Origin: Streptomyces adustus
GTDB lineage: Bacteria; Actinomycetota; Actinomycetes; Streptomycetales; Streptomycetaceae
NCBI RefSeq assembly: GCF_009377175.1
Contig: NZ_VJZD01000007.1
Location: forward strand, 29,786 to 93,785
Length of the DNA: 64,000 nt
Direction of reading: 5' to 3'
Shown: one piece after another, positions 57,405 to 64,000 of the stretch
Position numbering within the stretch: the first letter of the stretch is position 1
Layout of the letters: each line of letters begins with the position of its first letter
Made by a program: the position numbers and the translations under genes
The notes under the pieces: model-generated
The model's input: the letters and a program-made list of their open reading frames with translations, nothing else
Told to the model about the DNA's origin: nothing
Databases searched by the model: none

Positions 57405-58070
57405 ATGACCAGCCCGACCCCGAGGCGGCGACCGCCCACCACCCAGCAGTTCGTGCTGGGGGAGCTCAGACGGGCCATCACCAGCGGAGAGCTGGAGCCG
57501 GGCGCACCGGTCCGGCAGGACGCGCTGGCCGAGCGGCTCGGCGTCAGCAGGCTCCCTCTGCGGGAGGCCCTGAAGACGCTGGAGGCGGAGGGCCTGGTGC
57601 GCCACGAGGCGCACCGCGGCTACTTCGTCGCCGTCCTGTCCCTGGTCGACCTCCGCGAGGTCTACCGACTGCGGGAGATCCTGGAGGCCGAGGCCGTACG
57701 GCAGGCGGGCGCGCGGTGGGACGCGGCGACGATGCAGGCGCTGGAGGCGGCCCAGGAAAAGGTGGAGTCCGCGGCGCAGGCAGCCGACGTCACCGCGATG
57801 ACGCTGGCGAACCGTGACTTCCACTTCATCCTCTACGAGGCGGCGGGCATGCCGCGCCTGGTCCGGCTGATCGCCACCCTGTGGGACACCACCGACGCCT
57901 ACCGCGCCCTGTACTACGCCGAAGAGGGCCACCGCGACCATGTGCTGCGTGAGCACCGCATGGTGCTGGACGCGCTGCGGGCCGGGCAGGTGGAGGAAGC
58001 GGTACGCCTGCTCGACGAGCACCGGGGGCACGCGGTGGCCGCGCTGGAAGGGATCCTGCGGGACAGCTGA
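57405..58070 (+). CDS. GntR family regulator, FCD (FadR-type) subfamily
   Basis: 221 aa. The N-terminal winged helix (about 10-75: QFVLGELRRAITSGELEPGA then LAERLGVSRLPLREALKTLE) is followed by the all-helical FCD domain (about 85-215) with metal/ligand histidines in DFHFILYEAAG, EHRMVLDAL and the last HRGHAV. ATG 57405 with GGAG upstream is the natural start. It is placed behind the CoA-transferase, and a matching palindrome lies in the divergent promoter, so it probably represses the glutarate genes until glutarate or a CoA ester is present. Confidence 0.92.
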   Translation: MTSPTPRRRPPTTQQFVLGELRRAITSGELEPGAPVRQDALAERLGVSRLPLREALKTLEAEGLVRHEAHRGYFVAVLSLVDLREVYRLREILEAEAVRQAGARWDAATMQALEAAQEKVESAAQAADVTAMTLANRDFHFILYEAAGMPRLVRLIATLWDTTDAYRALYYAEEGHRDHVLREHRMVLDALRAGQVEEAVRLLDEHRGHAVAALEGILRDS

Positions 58071-58180
58071 CGCAGGCCGTCGCCCTGTCGGCCCCGGTGT
58101 CGCGGGCCGCAGGCATACGGCAGGGACGGGAGACTCCCCGGACTCGCCCGCGGGGCCGGCCTGGCGCGAGGAGTACCGCT

Positions 58181-59674
58181 CTACAACCGGCGTGAGAGGA
58201 CCGCCAGCAGCAGGGCAGCCCGGTCCTGGGCCGATTCCAGGTCGAGGCCGGTGAGTTCCGACACGCGTGCCATGCGGTGGCGCAAGGTGTGCCGGTGCAC
58301 CCCCAGTGCCCGGGAAGCCGGCTCCCACCCGCCGTTGTGCTGCAAGAAGGCCTCCAACGACTCGTAGAGCACCGGATGTTCCGCCAGCGGCGTCAGCAGG
58401 TCGTCGGCCAGGTGGCCGACGACCGTACGAACGGCGGCGTCCGCGAGCAGCGCGGGAAGCCGCAACTGCCCGTAACGCGCCACTCGTCGGTGATCCGCCT
58501 TCGCCTGGGCGGCCGCGTACCGTGCGGCGCGCAGCGCGCCGGACAGGTCGTCCGGTGCCGCGGCGCCGCTGACCCCGATGGTCACGTCGGCCGCTTCGAG
58601 GGTGTCCAGCACCGTGTCCAGATCCGCGATGCGGGTCACGACCACCACGCCGTCCTCTTCCTCCCGCAGGAGATAGGGACATGAGGCAAGGCCGTCGAGG
58701 CTGCGTGCGGTCTGCTGCACGAGGGCCGGCCGCTGGTATCTGGCCTGGAGCAGCAGCAGGACCACCAGCCGGTCGGCCGGCGCGAAGCCGAGGTGGCGCA
58801 GAGACCGGTGCGCGGCCTGCGCGGTGAGGCCGCCGTCGAGCAGTGTGCCCAGGACGGCCGCCCGCAGCGCCCGGTGCGCTTCCACGACCTCCTGCGGCCG
58901 TTCGAGTTCCAGCGACAGCAGTGAGGCCGCGTGGGTGAGCAGCAACTGGTCGAGGGGCGTGAACTCCGTGTCGGCCGCCACCGCCAGCAGCCCGCGCCGG
59001 GTCCCGGCGACCCCGAGCGACTGGACCATGAGGTGCCTGCTCCCGTCGCGGACGCTCAGCCCCAGCGGTCCCGCCGCCCGGTTACCGTCCGAACCGACTT
59101 CGGCCCGCACCCGGTCGACAAGAGCGGCGCCGTCCCCGGGCGCCGCTCCGAGAACTTGTTGATGGGCGTCGGTCACCGCGACCTCGGCGTCGAGCGCCTT
59201 GGCCAGGTGCCGCAGGATGCCGGGGATGCCCTTGCCGAGTGCGGCCCTGGTCATCTGGTGCTGGTGGGCCAGCACCCGTCTGAAGGCCGCGTTCTGCTCC
59301 TGCGCCAGTGCTGCGGCGACAGCCTGGATGACGGCCAGGAACGGTGTGGCCAACGGGACTTCCACCAATATCAGGCCGCGGGCCGCGCATTGCTTGACGA
59401 GCGCCGTCGGCGCGCGGTCGTAGCTCAGGCCGGTGCCGAAGCCGATCCCGGTGACCTTCCCGTCGGCCAGCCGGTCGACGTACTCGCGCTGCGCCTGTGC
59501 GGAGCGGCCGAGCCGCAGACCGGTGGTCAGCACGAGCTCGCCGCCCTGCAGCCAGGGTGCCGGATCGGGCAACTCCACGGTGTGCGCCCACCGTACGACC
59601 CGCTGCGGCTCCCCGGTGAGCAGGCGAAGGCCCAGCCCGGGAAGGCTGAGGAGATCGGCGATGGTCACCGGCAT
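58181..59674 (-). CDS. PucR family transcriptional regulator
   Basis: 497 aa. An N-terminal PucR domain (about 3-120, TIADLLSLPGLGLRLLTG, LQGGELVLTTG) is followed by a GGDEF-like/GAF-type middle and a C-terminal PucR helix-turn-helix (about 440-495, HNGGWEPASRALGVHRHTLR, HRMARVSELTGLDLESAQDR). PucR regulators activate purine, amine or amino-acid catabolic genes and sense the substrate. The ATG at 59674 with GGAG upstream is favoured over one 36 bases earlier. It is divergent from an APC permease, its likely target. Confidence 0.92.
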   Translation of the reverse strand: MPVTIADLLSLPGLGLRLLTGEPQRVVRWAHTVELPDPAPWLQGGELVLTTGLRLGRSAQAQREYVDRLADGKVTGIGFGTGLSYDRAPTALVKQCAARGLILVEVPLATPFLAVIQAVAAALAQEQNAAFRRVLAHQHQMTRAALGKGIPGILRHLAKALDAEVAVTDAHQQVLGAAPGDGAALVDRVRAEVGSDGNRAAGPLGLSVRDGSRHLMVQSLGVAGTRRGLLAVAADTEFTPLDQLLLTHAASLLSLELERPQEVVEAHRALRAAVLGTLLDGGLTAQAAHRSLRHLGFAPADRLVVLLLLQARYQRPALVQQTARSLDGLASCPYLLREEEDGVVVVTRIADLDTVLDTLEAADVTIGVSGAAAPDDLSGALRAARYAAAQAKADHRRVARYGQLRLPALLADAAVRTVVGHLADDLLTPLAEHPVLYESLEAFLQHNGGWEPASRALGVHRHTLRHRMARVSELTGLDLESAQDRAALLLAVLSRRL

Positions 59675-59858
59675 GTCAACGCTCCGGACAGCACTGGTCC
59701 AAGACATCACGTCCCTGGACAGGTTGGAGCGGCGGCGAGGCTGAATCTCAACGATTCGGCGCGGCTGCCGCCGAGTGGCGGAAACCTAGCATGAGCCCAC
59801 TCGAACGGAGCTGCGAAGCGTTCCCGTCGAGCCTTTGAGAACAGACTTGGGAGCCCCG

Positions 59859-61349
59859 ATGGCCGAAACCAATGCATTGAGAACGGGCGACGAATCCTCT
59901 CCACCGGCGGACGACGCCGCCGCGCTGGCCGCCCTCGGCTATACCTCCGAGTACAAGCGGGAGATGAGCCTGTGGGGCAACTTCGCCCTCGGTTTCACGT
60001 ACCTCTCGCCCGTCGTCGGCGTCTACACCCTGTTCGGCTTCGCCCTGGCCACCGGCGGCCCGCCGATGATCTGGAGCCTGGTCATCGCGGGCGTCGGCCA
60101 GTTGCTCGTCTCCCTGGTGTACGGCGAGATCGTCTCCCAGTTCCCGGTCTCCGGGGGCATCTACCCGTGGGCACGCAGGCTGTGGGGACGCCGCTGGGCC
60201 TGGATGGCGGGCTGGGTGTACGCGCTGGCACTGCTGGCGACCATCGCCTCGGTCAGCTACGGCGCCGGCCCGTTCGTCGCGCTGATCCTGGGCTTCGCAC
60301 CCGGGACCACCAGCACCGTCCTGTGCGCCCTCGCCGTCATCCTCATCGCCACCCTGCTCAACCTCGGCGGCACCCGGGTCATGACCTCGGCCGCCATCTT
60401 CGGTTTCGCCGCCGAGCTGGCGGGTGCCGTCGTGGTGGGGATCTGGCTGCTGACCACCCACCGCGAGCACGGTCTGGGCGTCGTGCTGCACACCTTCGGC
60501 GCCGGATCGTCGGGCTCCTACACCTCCGCCTTCCTCGCCTCCGGGCTGGTCGGCCTCTACCTCTACTACGGCTTCGAAGCCTGCGGTGACGTCGCGGAGG
60601 AGGTCAGCGACCCCACCCGGCGCATCCCCAAGTCGATGCGCATGACGATCTACGTCGGCGGTGCCGCCGCGACCTTCGTGGCCGTCGCCCTGCTGCTCGC
60701 GGTGCCCGACTTCGGGGCGGTGATCAGCGGCAAGGACGCCGACCCCGTGTACACGGTCCTGCGCGGCGCCTTCGGCGACATCGGCACACGGATCGTGCTC
60801 TGCGTCGTACTGATCTCGTTCCTGTCGTGTGCCCTGAGCCTTCAGGCCGCCGGCAGCCGGCTGCTCCAGTCCTACGCCCGCGACCGCATGATCTTCGGCA
60901 GCACGTACCTGGCCCGGTTCTCCCCGGCCCGGCACGTACCCCCGTACGCGCTGGCCGTGACCGCCATCCTGCCCGCGCTGGTGATCCTCGGCTCGACGAT
61001 CTCCGCCAACGCGCTGACCCGCATCGTCTCCTTCGCCGCGCTGGGGATCTACATCGGCTTCCAGATGGTCGTCCTGGCCGCGCTGCGGGCACGGCTGAGG
61101 GGCTGGCGCCCCAGCGGTGCGTTCCGCCTCGGCGCCTGGGGCCTGCCGGTGAACATCGCCGCCCTGGTCTACGGAGTGGCGGCCGCGGTCAACATGGCGT
61201 GGCCGCGCACCCCGGACGCGGCCTGGTACGACAACTACCTGGTCATCATCTCGGCTGCCCTGGTCATCGGCCTGGGCCTGGTGTACCTGTTCGTCGCCAA
61301 GCCCGACCGGCGCAGCGAGGCCCCCGCGGGCGACGCCATCCCGAGCTGA
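59859..61349 (+). CDS. APC family amino acid/polyamine permease
   Basis: 496 aa with about twelve helices. The first helix carries NFALGFTYLSPVVGVYTLFG, and YGEIVSQFPVSGGIYPWARR and GFEACGDVAEEVSDPTRRIP are hallmark loops of the amino acid transporter branch (GabP/eukaryotic ACT-like). It imports an amino acid, GABA-like compound or choline-type amine by proton coupling; the substrate is not evident. ATG 59859 has GGGAG upstream. It is divergent from PucR and close to the glutarate module, so a lysine-degradation intermediate is one option. A strong terminator follows 6 bases after the stop. Confidence 0.9.
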   Translation: MAETNALRTGDESSPPADDAAALAALGYTSEYKREMSLWGNFALGFTYLSPVVGVYTLFGFALATGGPPMIWSLVIAGVGQLLVSLVYGEIVSQFPVSGGIYPWARRLWGRRWAWMAGWVYALALLATIASVSYGAGPFVALILGFAPGTTSTVLCALAVILIATLLNLGGTRVMTSAAIFGFAAELAGAVVVGIWLLTTHREHGLGVVLHTFGAGSSGSYTSAFLASGLVGLYLYYGFEACGDVAEEVSDPTRRIPKSMRMTIYVGGAAATFVAVALLLAVPDFGAVISGKDADPVYTVLRGAFGDIGTRIVLCVVLISFLSCALSLQAAGSRLLQSYARDRMIFGSTYLARFSPARHVPPYALAVTAILPALVILGSTISANALTRIVSFAALGIYIGFQMVVLAALRARLRGWRPSGAFRLGAWGLPVNIAALVYGVAAAVNMAWPRTPDAAWYDNYLVIISAALVIGLGLVYLFVAKPDRRSEAPAGDAIPS

Positions 61350-61355
61350 CGGACC

Positions 61356-61391
61356 ACATGAGGGCGCCGCCCGCGCGCGGCGCCCTCATGT
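61356..61391. terminator. Very strong terminator behind the permease
   Basis: Perfect 15-bp arms (ACATGAGGGCGCCGC and its complement) surround a six-base loop starting 6 bases after the permease stop. Confidence 0.88.
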
Positions 61392-61631
61392 CCAGTGCCG
61401 ACGACCCGAAAGGATTCCGCCAGCGCCCAGCTGGACCCGACGCTGCCCAGGAGACAGTTGCGGCCATGGAACCAGCGGTGGGCTCACGGCTGTGGGGGAG
61501 CCATTAGCGGGTCGCCGCCGGTGAGGAGGACACGCGCGGACAGCCTCACCGACATCGGACCCCCGCGCGTCCGCCGGTCGGGACACAGGAGCACGATCGG
61601 CAGGATCACGACTCCCTCCAGCCGGCCGCGG

Positions 61632-62501
61632 TCACGCCGTGCGGCGAATCCACGTCCGGGCGAGCTCCGCGATCCAGGCGGCGGCCGCGTCGGGAGCGGG
61701 CGGGGGCGCGCCGACGACCACGACTTCCGTGACGCCCGCTGCGGCGAGGACGGGCAGGTCCTCCGGTGTGCCGTCCCTCAACGAGAGGGCAACCGTGAAC
61801 TCGTCGAGACCGCGACCGTGGCGCGCGCATTCGTCGGCGATCACGGCGACGCGCGAGCGGACCTCGGCCACCGCAAGGTTGAAGCCGTACCAGCCGTCGG
61901 CGAGCGTGACGGCGCGGCGCAGGGCCACTTCGCTGTTGCCGCCGAGCACGACCGGGAGCCGACCGCCGCGCAGGGGCTTCGGGTTGACCCGGATCGCGTC
62001 GAAACGGATGAACTCCCCTGCGAAGGAGGCCGGGTCATCGGTCCAGAGCGTACGCATCGCGGCGAGGTACTCCTCGCTCCGCCGCCCGCGCCCGATGAAG
62101 GGGACTCCGAGCGCCGCGAACTCCTCGGCGGACCAGCCGATGCCGACCCCGAGAGTGAACCTGCCGGCTGAGAGCACGTCGAGTGTGGCGGCCTGCTTGG
62201 CGACCACGAGCGGGTTGTGTTCGGGCAGCAGGAGGACACCGGTGGCCAGTTCGATCCGCCCGGTGACCGCCGCCGCGAAGCTCAGAGCGAGCAGCGGGTC
62301 CAGCCAGTCGGCGTCGGAGGGCACGGCGATCCGACCGTCGGCGGAGTAGGGGTAGGGGGAGACGGGCGTATCCACGAGCACCACGTGCTCGCCGCACCAG
62401 AGCCTGGCGAAGCCGTGCGCCTCCGCGGCTGCGGCCACCGCCCGGATGACCTCCGGGCGGGCACCGTCACCGATGCCGAGCGCGTGCAGACCCACCCGCA
62501 T
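61632..62501 (-). CDS. LLM class F420-dependent oxidoreductase
   Basis: 289 aa luciferase-like monooxygenase fold. Motifs include GFARLWCGEHVVL, the central ATGVLLLPEHNPLVVAKQAA then TLDVLSAGRFTLGVGIGWS, and later VVLGGNSEVALRRAV, as in F420-dependent members. These transfer hydride between F420 and alcohols, sugars or other substrates. The ATG has AGGTGG upstream. It is a single-gene unit with no functional hint from neighbours. Confidence 0.88.
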   Translation of the reverse strand: MRVGLHALGIGDGARPEVIRAVAAAAEAHGFARLWCGEHVVLVDTPVSPYPYSADGRIAVPSDADWLDPLLALSFAAAVTGRIELATGVLLLPEHNPLVVAKQAATLDVLSAGRFTLGVGIGWSAEEFAALGVPFIGRGRRSEEYLAAMRTLWTDDPASFAGEFIRFDAIRVNPKPLRGGRLPVVLGGNSEVALRRAVTLADGWYGFNLAVAEVRSRVAVIADECARHGRGLDEFTVALSLRDGTPEDLPVLAAAGVTEVVVVGAPPPAPDAAAAWIAELARTWIRRTA

Positions 62502-63088
62502 CCGCCACCTCCCGACGCCACCTTAGAAGCCGAGCGCGGACGTGCTCAGGCGACTTGGCATGCCACGCCGGGAGCCGGTGCTGCGTGTCACCCGGACGGG
62601 CGAGGCCACTGAAGAGACCGGCGCACCCGGAATCTGCGCACGGAGAGATTCCCGCTCGTCCGTCGGTCCAGCTGACGGCCGCCGCGTGACGCTCGATCAG
62701 CGGCAGGTCCCGCTGCTGTCGACCGAACCGCAGGGTCGTACCGCCGACCGTCGGCGCTGATCCGCACGGGGAACTCGTGGTCCCGGCTGCCGCGTCCCCC
62801 GCGTGACCCGTGACCCGATTCCAAGCCGGGGTCATGCCCGATCTCACCCTGACCCGTATCTTCCTCGGCCATCAGCTGGACGGGCTGCTGGTGTCCCGCG
62901 ACGACCGGCTGCTCTGTGGGGTGTCGGGGAACTGTGACCCCTACCAGGCCCTGTTCCCCCAAGGAGAAAGGTTGCTCTCTGCTGTCACATGGCGACTTGT
63001 TGTAACGGGATCGTCACGACAGGCGCGCGTCCCTGGTCGATGTGCCAGCGTGACGACTGATCATTTTTCTGGACCCAGGGGGGATCCT
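62502..63088. other. 587-base spacer without a firm gene
   Basis: It lies between the start of the LLM gene and the lipoprotein at 63089. Open frames on both strands lack recognisable families. The right third (about 62995-63060) has an AT-richer patch, an 8-bp inverted repeat and a TTGTTGTAAC stretch that probably form the lipoprotein promoter. Confidence 0.5.
63011..63056. promoter_or_regulatory. Inverted repeat ahead of the lipoprotein gene
   Basis: TCGTCACG (63011-63018) and CGTGACGA (63049-63056) are perfect complements separated by 30 bases, ending 33 bases before the TTG start. The geometry is like the repeat ahead of the S8 peptidase at 12133. Confidence 0.4.
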
Positions 63089-63535
63089 TTGCACCGTACG
63101 TTCCCGGCCGCCCTCGCGCTGGCCGCCATGGCGCTCATCACCGGCTGCTCCGGCGATGACACCGGAGCCACCGGCGCCGACGGGCGGCAAGCACATCGCA
63201 TCACGGCTGGCCGGCAAATTCCCGACTCCTCCGATGCGACCGATCCCGATGCGACCGATCCCGATGCGACCGAGCCGGACGCGACCGACCCCGATGTGAC
63301 CGATCCGGATGGCACTGAGTCCGATGGGTCGGACGGGCAAGCGGGTCAGGACCAGGGGTACGCCGATCCTGCGAGTCGGTGTCTCAACGCAATGCTCGCG
63401 AACATGGACGGCAGCGTGCCTGCCGAATGCGAGGGCTTGACGGACGACCAGGCGGCCCAGGTGGAACAGGGCTTGGAGATCTTCGAGGAAGGCCAAAAGA
63501 GGGCCAACGAGTTGTTGGTCGACTCGGTCGGCTGA
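63089..63535 (+). CDS. Small secreted lipoprotein with an acidic DATDP repeat
   Basis: 148 aa. TTG start with AGGGGGG five bases upstream. A lipoprotein signal FPAALALAAMALITGC has the lipid cysteine at C20. A linker leads to six copies of a five-residue acidic repeat (DATDP and variants, residues 49-78). A small folded C-terminal part with two cysteines (SRCLNAMLAN and PAECEGLTDDQAAQVEQG) follows. Function unknown; the repeat probably acts as a flexible spacer holding the C-terminal domain away from the membrane. Confidence 0.82.
   Translation: MHRTFPAALALAAMALITGCSGDDTGATGADGRQAHRITAGRQIPDSSDATDPDATDPDATEPDATDPDVTDPDGTESDGSDGQAGQDQGYADPASRCLNAMLANMDGSVPAECEGLTDDQAAQVEQGLEIFEEGQKRANELLVDSVG
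63233..63322. repeat. Six tandem 15-bp units coding for DATDP-type repeats
   Basis: The unit GATGCGACCGATCCC is exact in the first two copies and increasingly diverged through copy six. Being 15 bp long, copy-number change would keep the frame, so the spacer length can vary between strains. Confidence 0.85.
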
Positions 63536-63712
63536 ACCGGCCCGGCCGGGCGCGCCACAGTCGCTCGGCCGGTCGGCGCTTGCGAGGCCTCTCCTCCTCG
63601 GGCGGGTACGTTGAGCGGCAGTCCCCCGGAGGGCGGCCGGGTTCGTCGGGGAATTCCCTGGTGCAGGGGGGGACAACCCTGCCGCCGCCCCGTGAGTCAC
63701 GGCTCCGGATCC

Positions 63713-64000
63713 TCACTTCGTTCCGGGCTGGGCGAGTTTGAAGGCCACTCTGGCGGCGGCGCGTTGGGCCGACTGCCGCAGCCGGACAGGGGCGGGGCGC
63801 CTCGGCGGGGCGACGGACGCCGCCGAGGCGAAGCGGGGGAAGAGAGCTTCGGCACTGGTGCGGTTGACGGCTTCCGACTGCGCCGGAGTGAGGAACGTGT
63901 CGAGGCCGTTGGCGAAGTACTGGCCGGCCGGGGTGGGGCGAAGGGCCAGTCGCTGCCGAAGAGGACGTGTCCGGGGCGGGGGAAGGCGAGGAGTGTGGGG
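63713..64000 (-). pseudogene. C-terminal end of an amidohydrolase, probably frameshifted, cut by the window edge
   Basis: The minus strand ending at the TGA 63713-63715 reads PAGQYFANGLDTFLTPAQSE then AVNRTSAEALFPRF, the tail of a COG2159-type amidohydrolase. The preceding bases encode the family motif HVLFGSDWPFAP, but in another frame. Joining them as FGSDWPFAPTPAGQYF needs one extra base around 63935-63940. Either a one-base deletion has inactivated the gene or the sequence has an error there. The remainder lies beyond the window. Confidence 0.55.

Noticed and set aside
1..64000. CRISPR array, prophage or integrative element across the window
   Set aside because: No direct-repeat/spacer series, phage structural genes, integrase or attachment-site pair was seen; the only mobile element is the tnpB unit.

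Overview
The window is a GC-rich stretch of an actinobacterial chromosome, almost certainly Streptomyces or a close relative. Third codon positions are nearly always G or C, GTG and TTG starts are frequent, and long spurious open frames lie antisense to real genes. The regulators and secreted enzymes (GlxA, TrmB/LuxR-like, ECF41, DasR-type operator, S8 peptidases, GH18 chitinase, HelD/HelR-like ATPase) are typical of soil streptomycetes. I see no rRNA, tRNA, CRISPR array or prophage. One tnpB-only insertion sequence is present.

Layout. 0.06-7.7 kb: a GlxA-type regulator; an intact TDT-family transporter facing a broken paralogue whose 5' side abuts an IS1341-like element encoding an intact TnpB; a MarR regulator; and a TetR regulator divergent from an NmrA-like oxidoreductase with a clear inverted-repeat operator. 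7.9-16.8 kb: two large secreted S8 peptidases, divergently transcribed, and a TrmB/LuxR-like regulator. 17.3-19.8 kb: a redox/sulfur block with two 24-residue cysteine-ending leader peptides, one ahead of a 2-oxoglutarate/IPNS-type oxygenase and one ahead of a DUF4395-thioredoxin pair. 20-25.5 kb: a secreted chitinase with a DasR-like site, RNA 2',3'-cyclic phosphodiesterase, a HelD/HelR-like RNA-polymerase ATPase and a small secreted transglycosylase-like protein. 26-31 kb: TetR with a divergent aldo/keto reductase, an NDH-2-like flavoprotein with an ECF41 sigma factor, a PIG-L amidase and a STAS remnant.

31.6-53.0 kb is the centrepiece: a catabolic island. On one side of a divergent promoter are a carboxymuconolactone-decarboxylase-like protein and two FAH-family hydrolases. 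On the other are two SDRs, an amidohydrolase, an esterase, a GH43 enzyme, a second esterase and a GH78 rhamnosidase. An IclR regulator follows, then a peptide/oligosaccharide ABC importer operon (with a fused permease-ATPase) ending in a GH1 glycosidase and a second GH78 rhamnosidase. None of the four glycosidases shows a signal peptide. The island therefore looks built to import an acylated, rhamnose-containing glycoside intact, strip it in the cytoplasm and degrade the released part. A 14-nt motif (GTTTCATTSAMYGG) recurs at three of its intergenic regions and is the best candidate for the IclR operator.

53.1-64 kb: an ArsR-VOC operon with an apparently leaderless promoter overlapping a perfect palindrome; an 11-cysteine orphan protein; a glutarate module (glutaryl-CoA dehydrogenase, family III CoA-transferase, FCD GntR); a PucR regulator divergent from an APC permease; an F420-type LLM oxidoreductase; a repeat-containing lipoprotein; and, at the right edge, the tail of an amidohydrolase that seems frameshifted. 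Functional calls come from reading the translated sequences; no database search was run.
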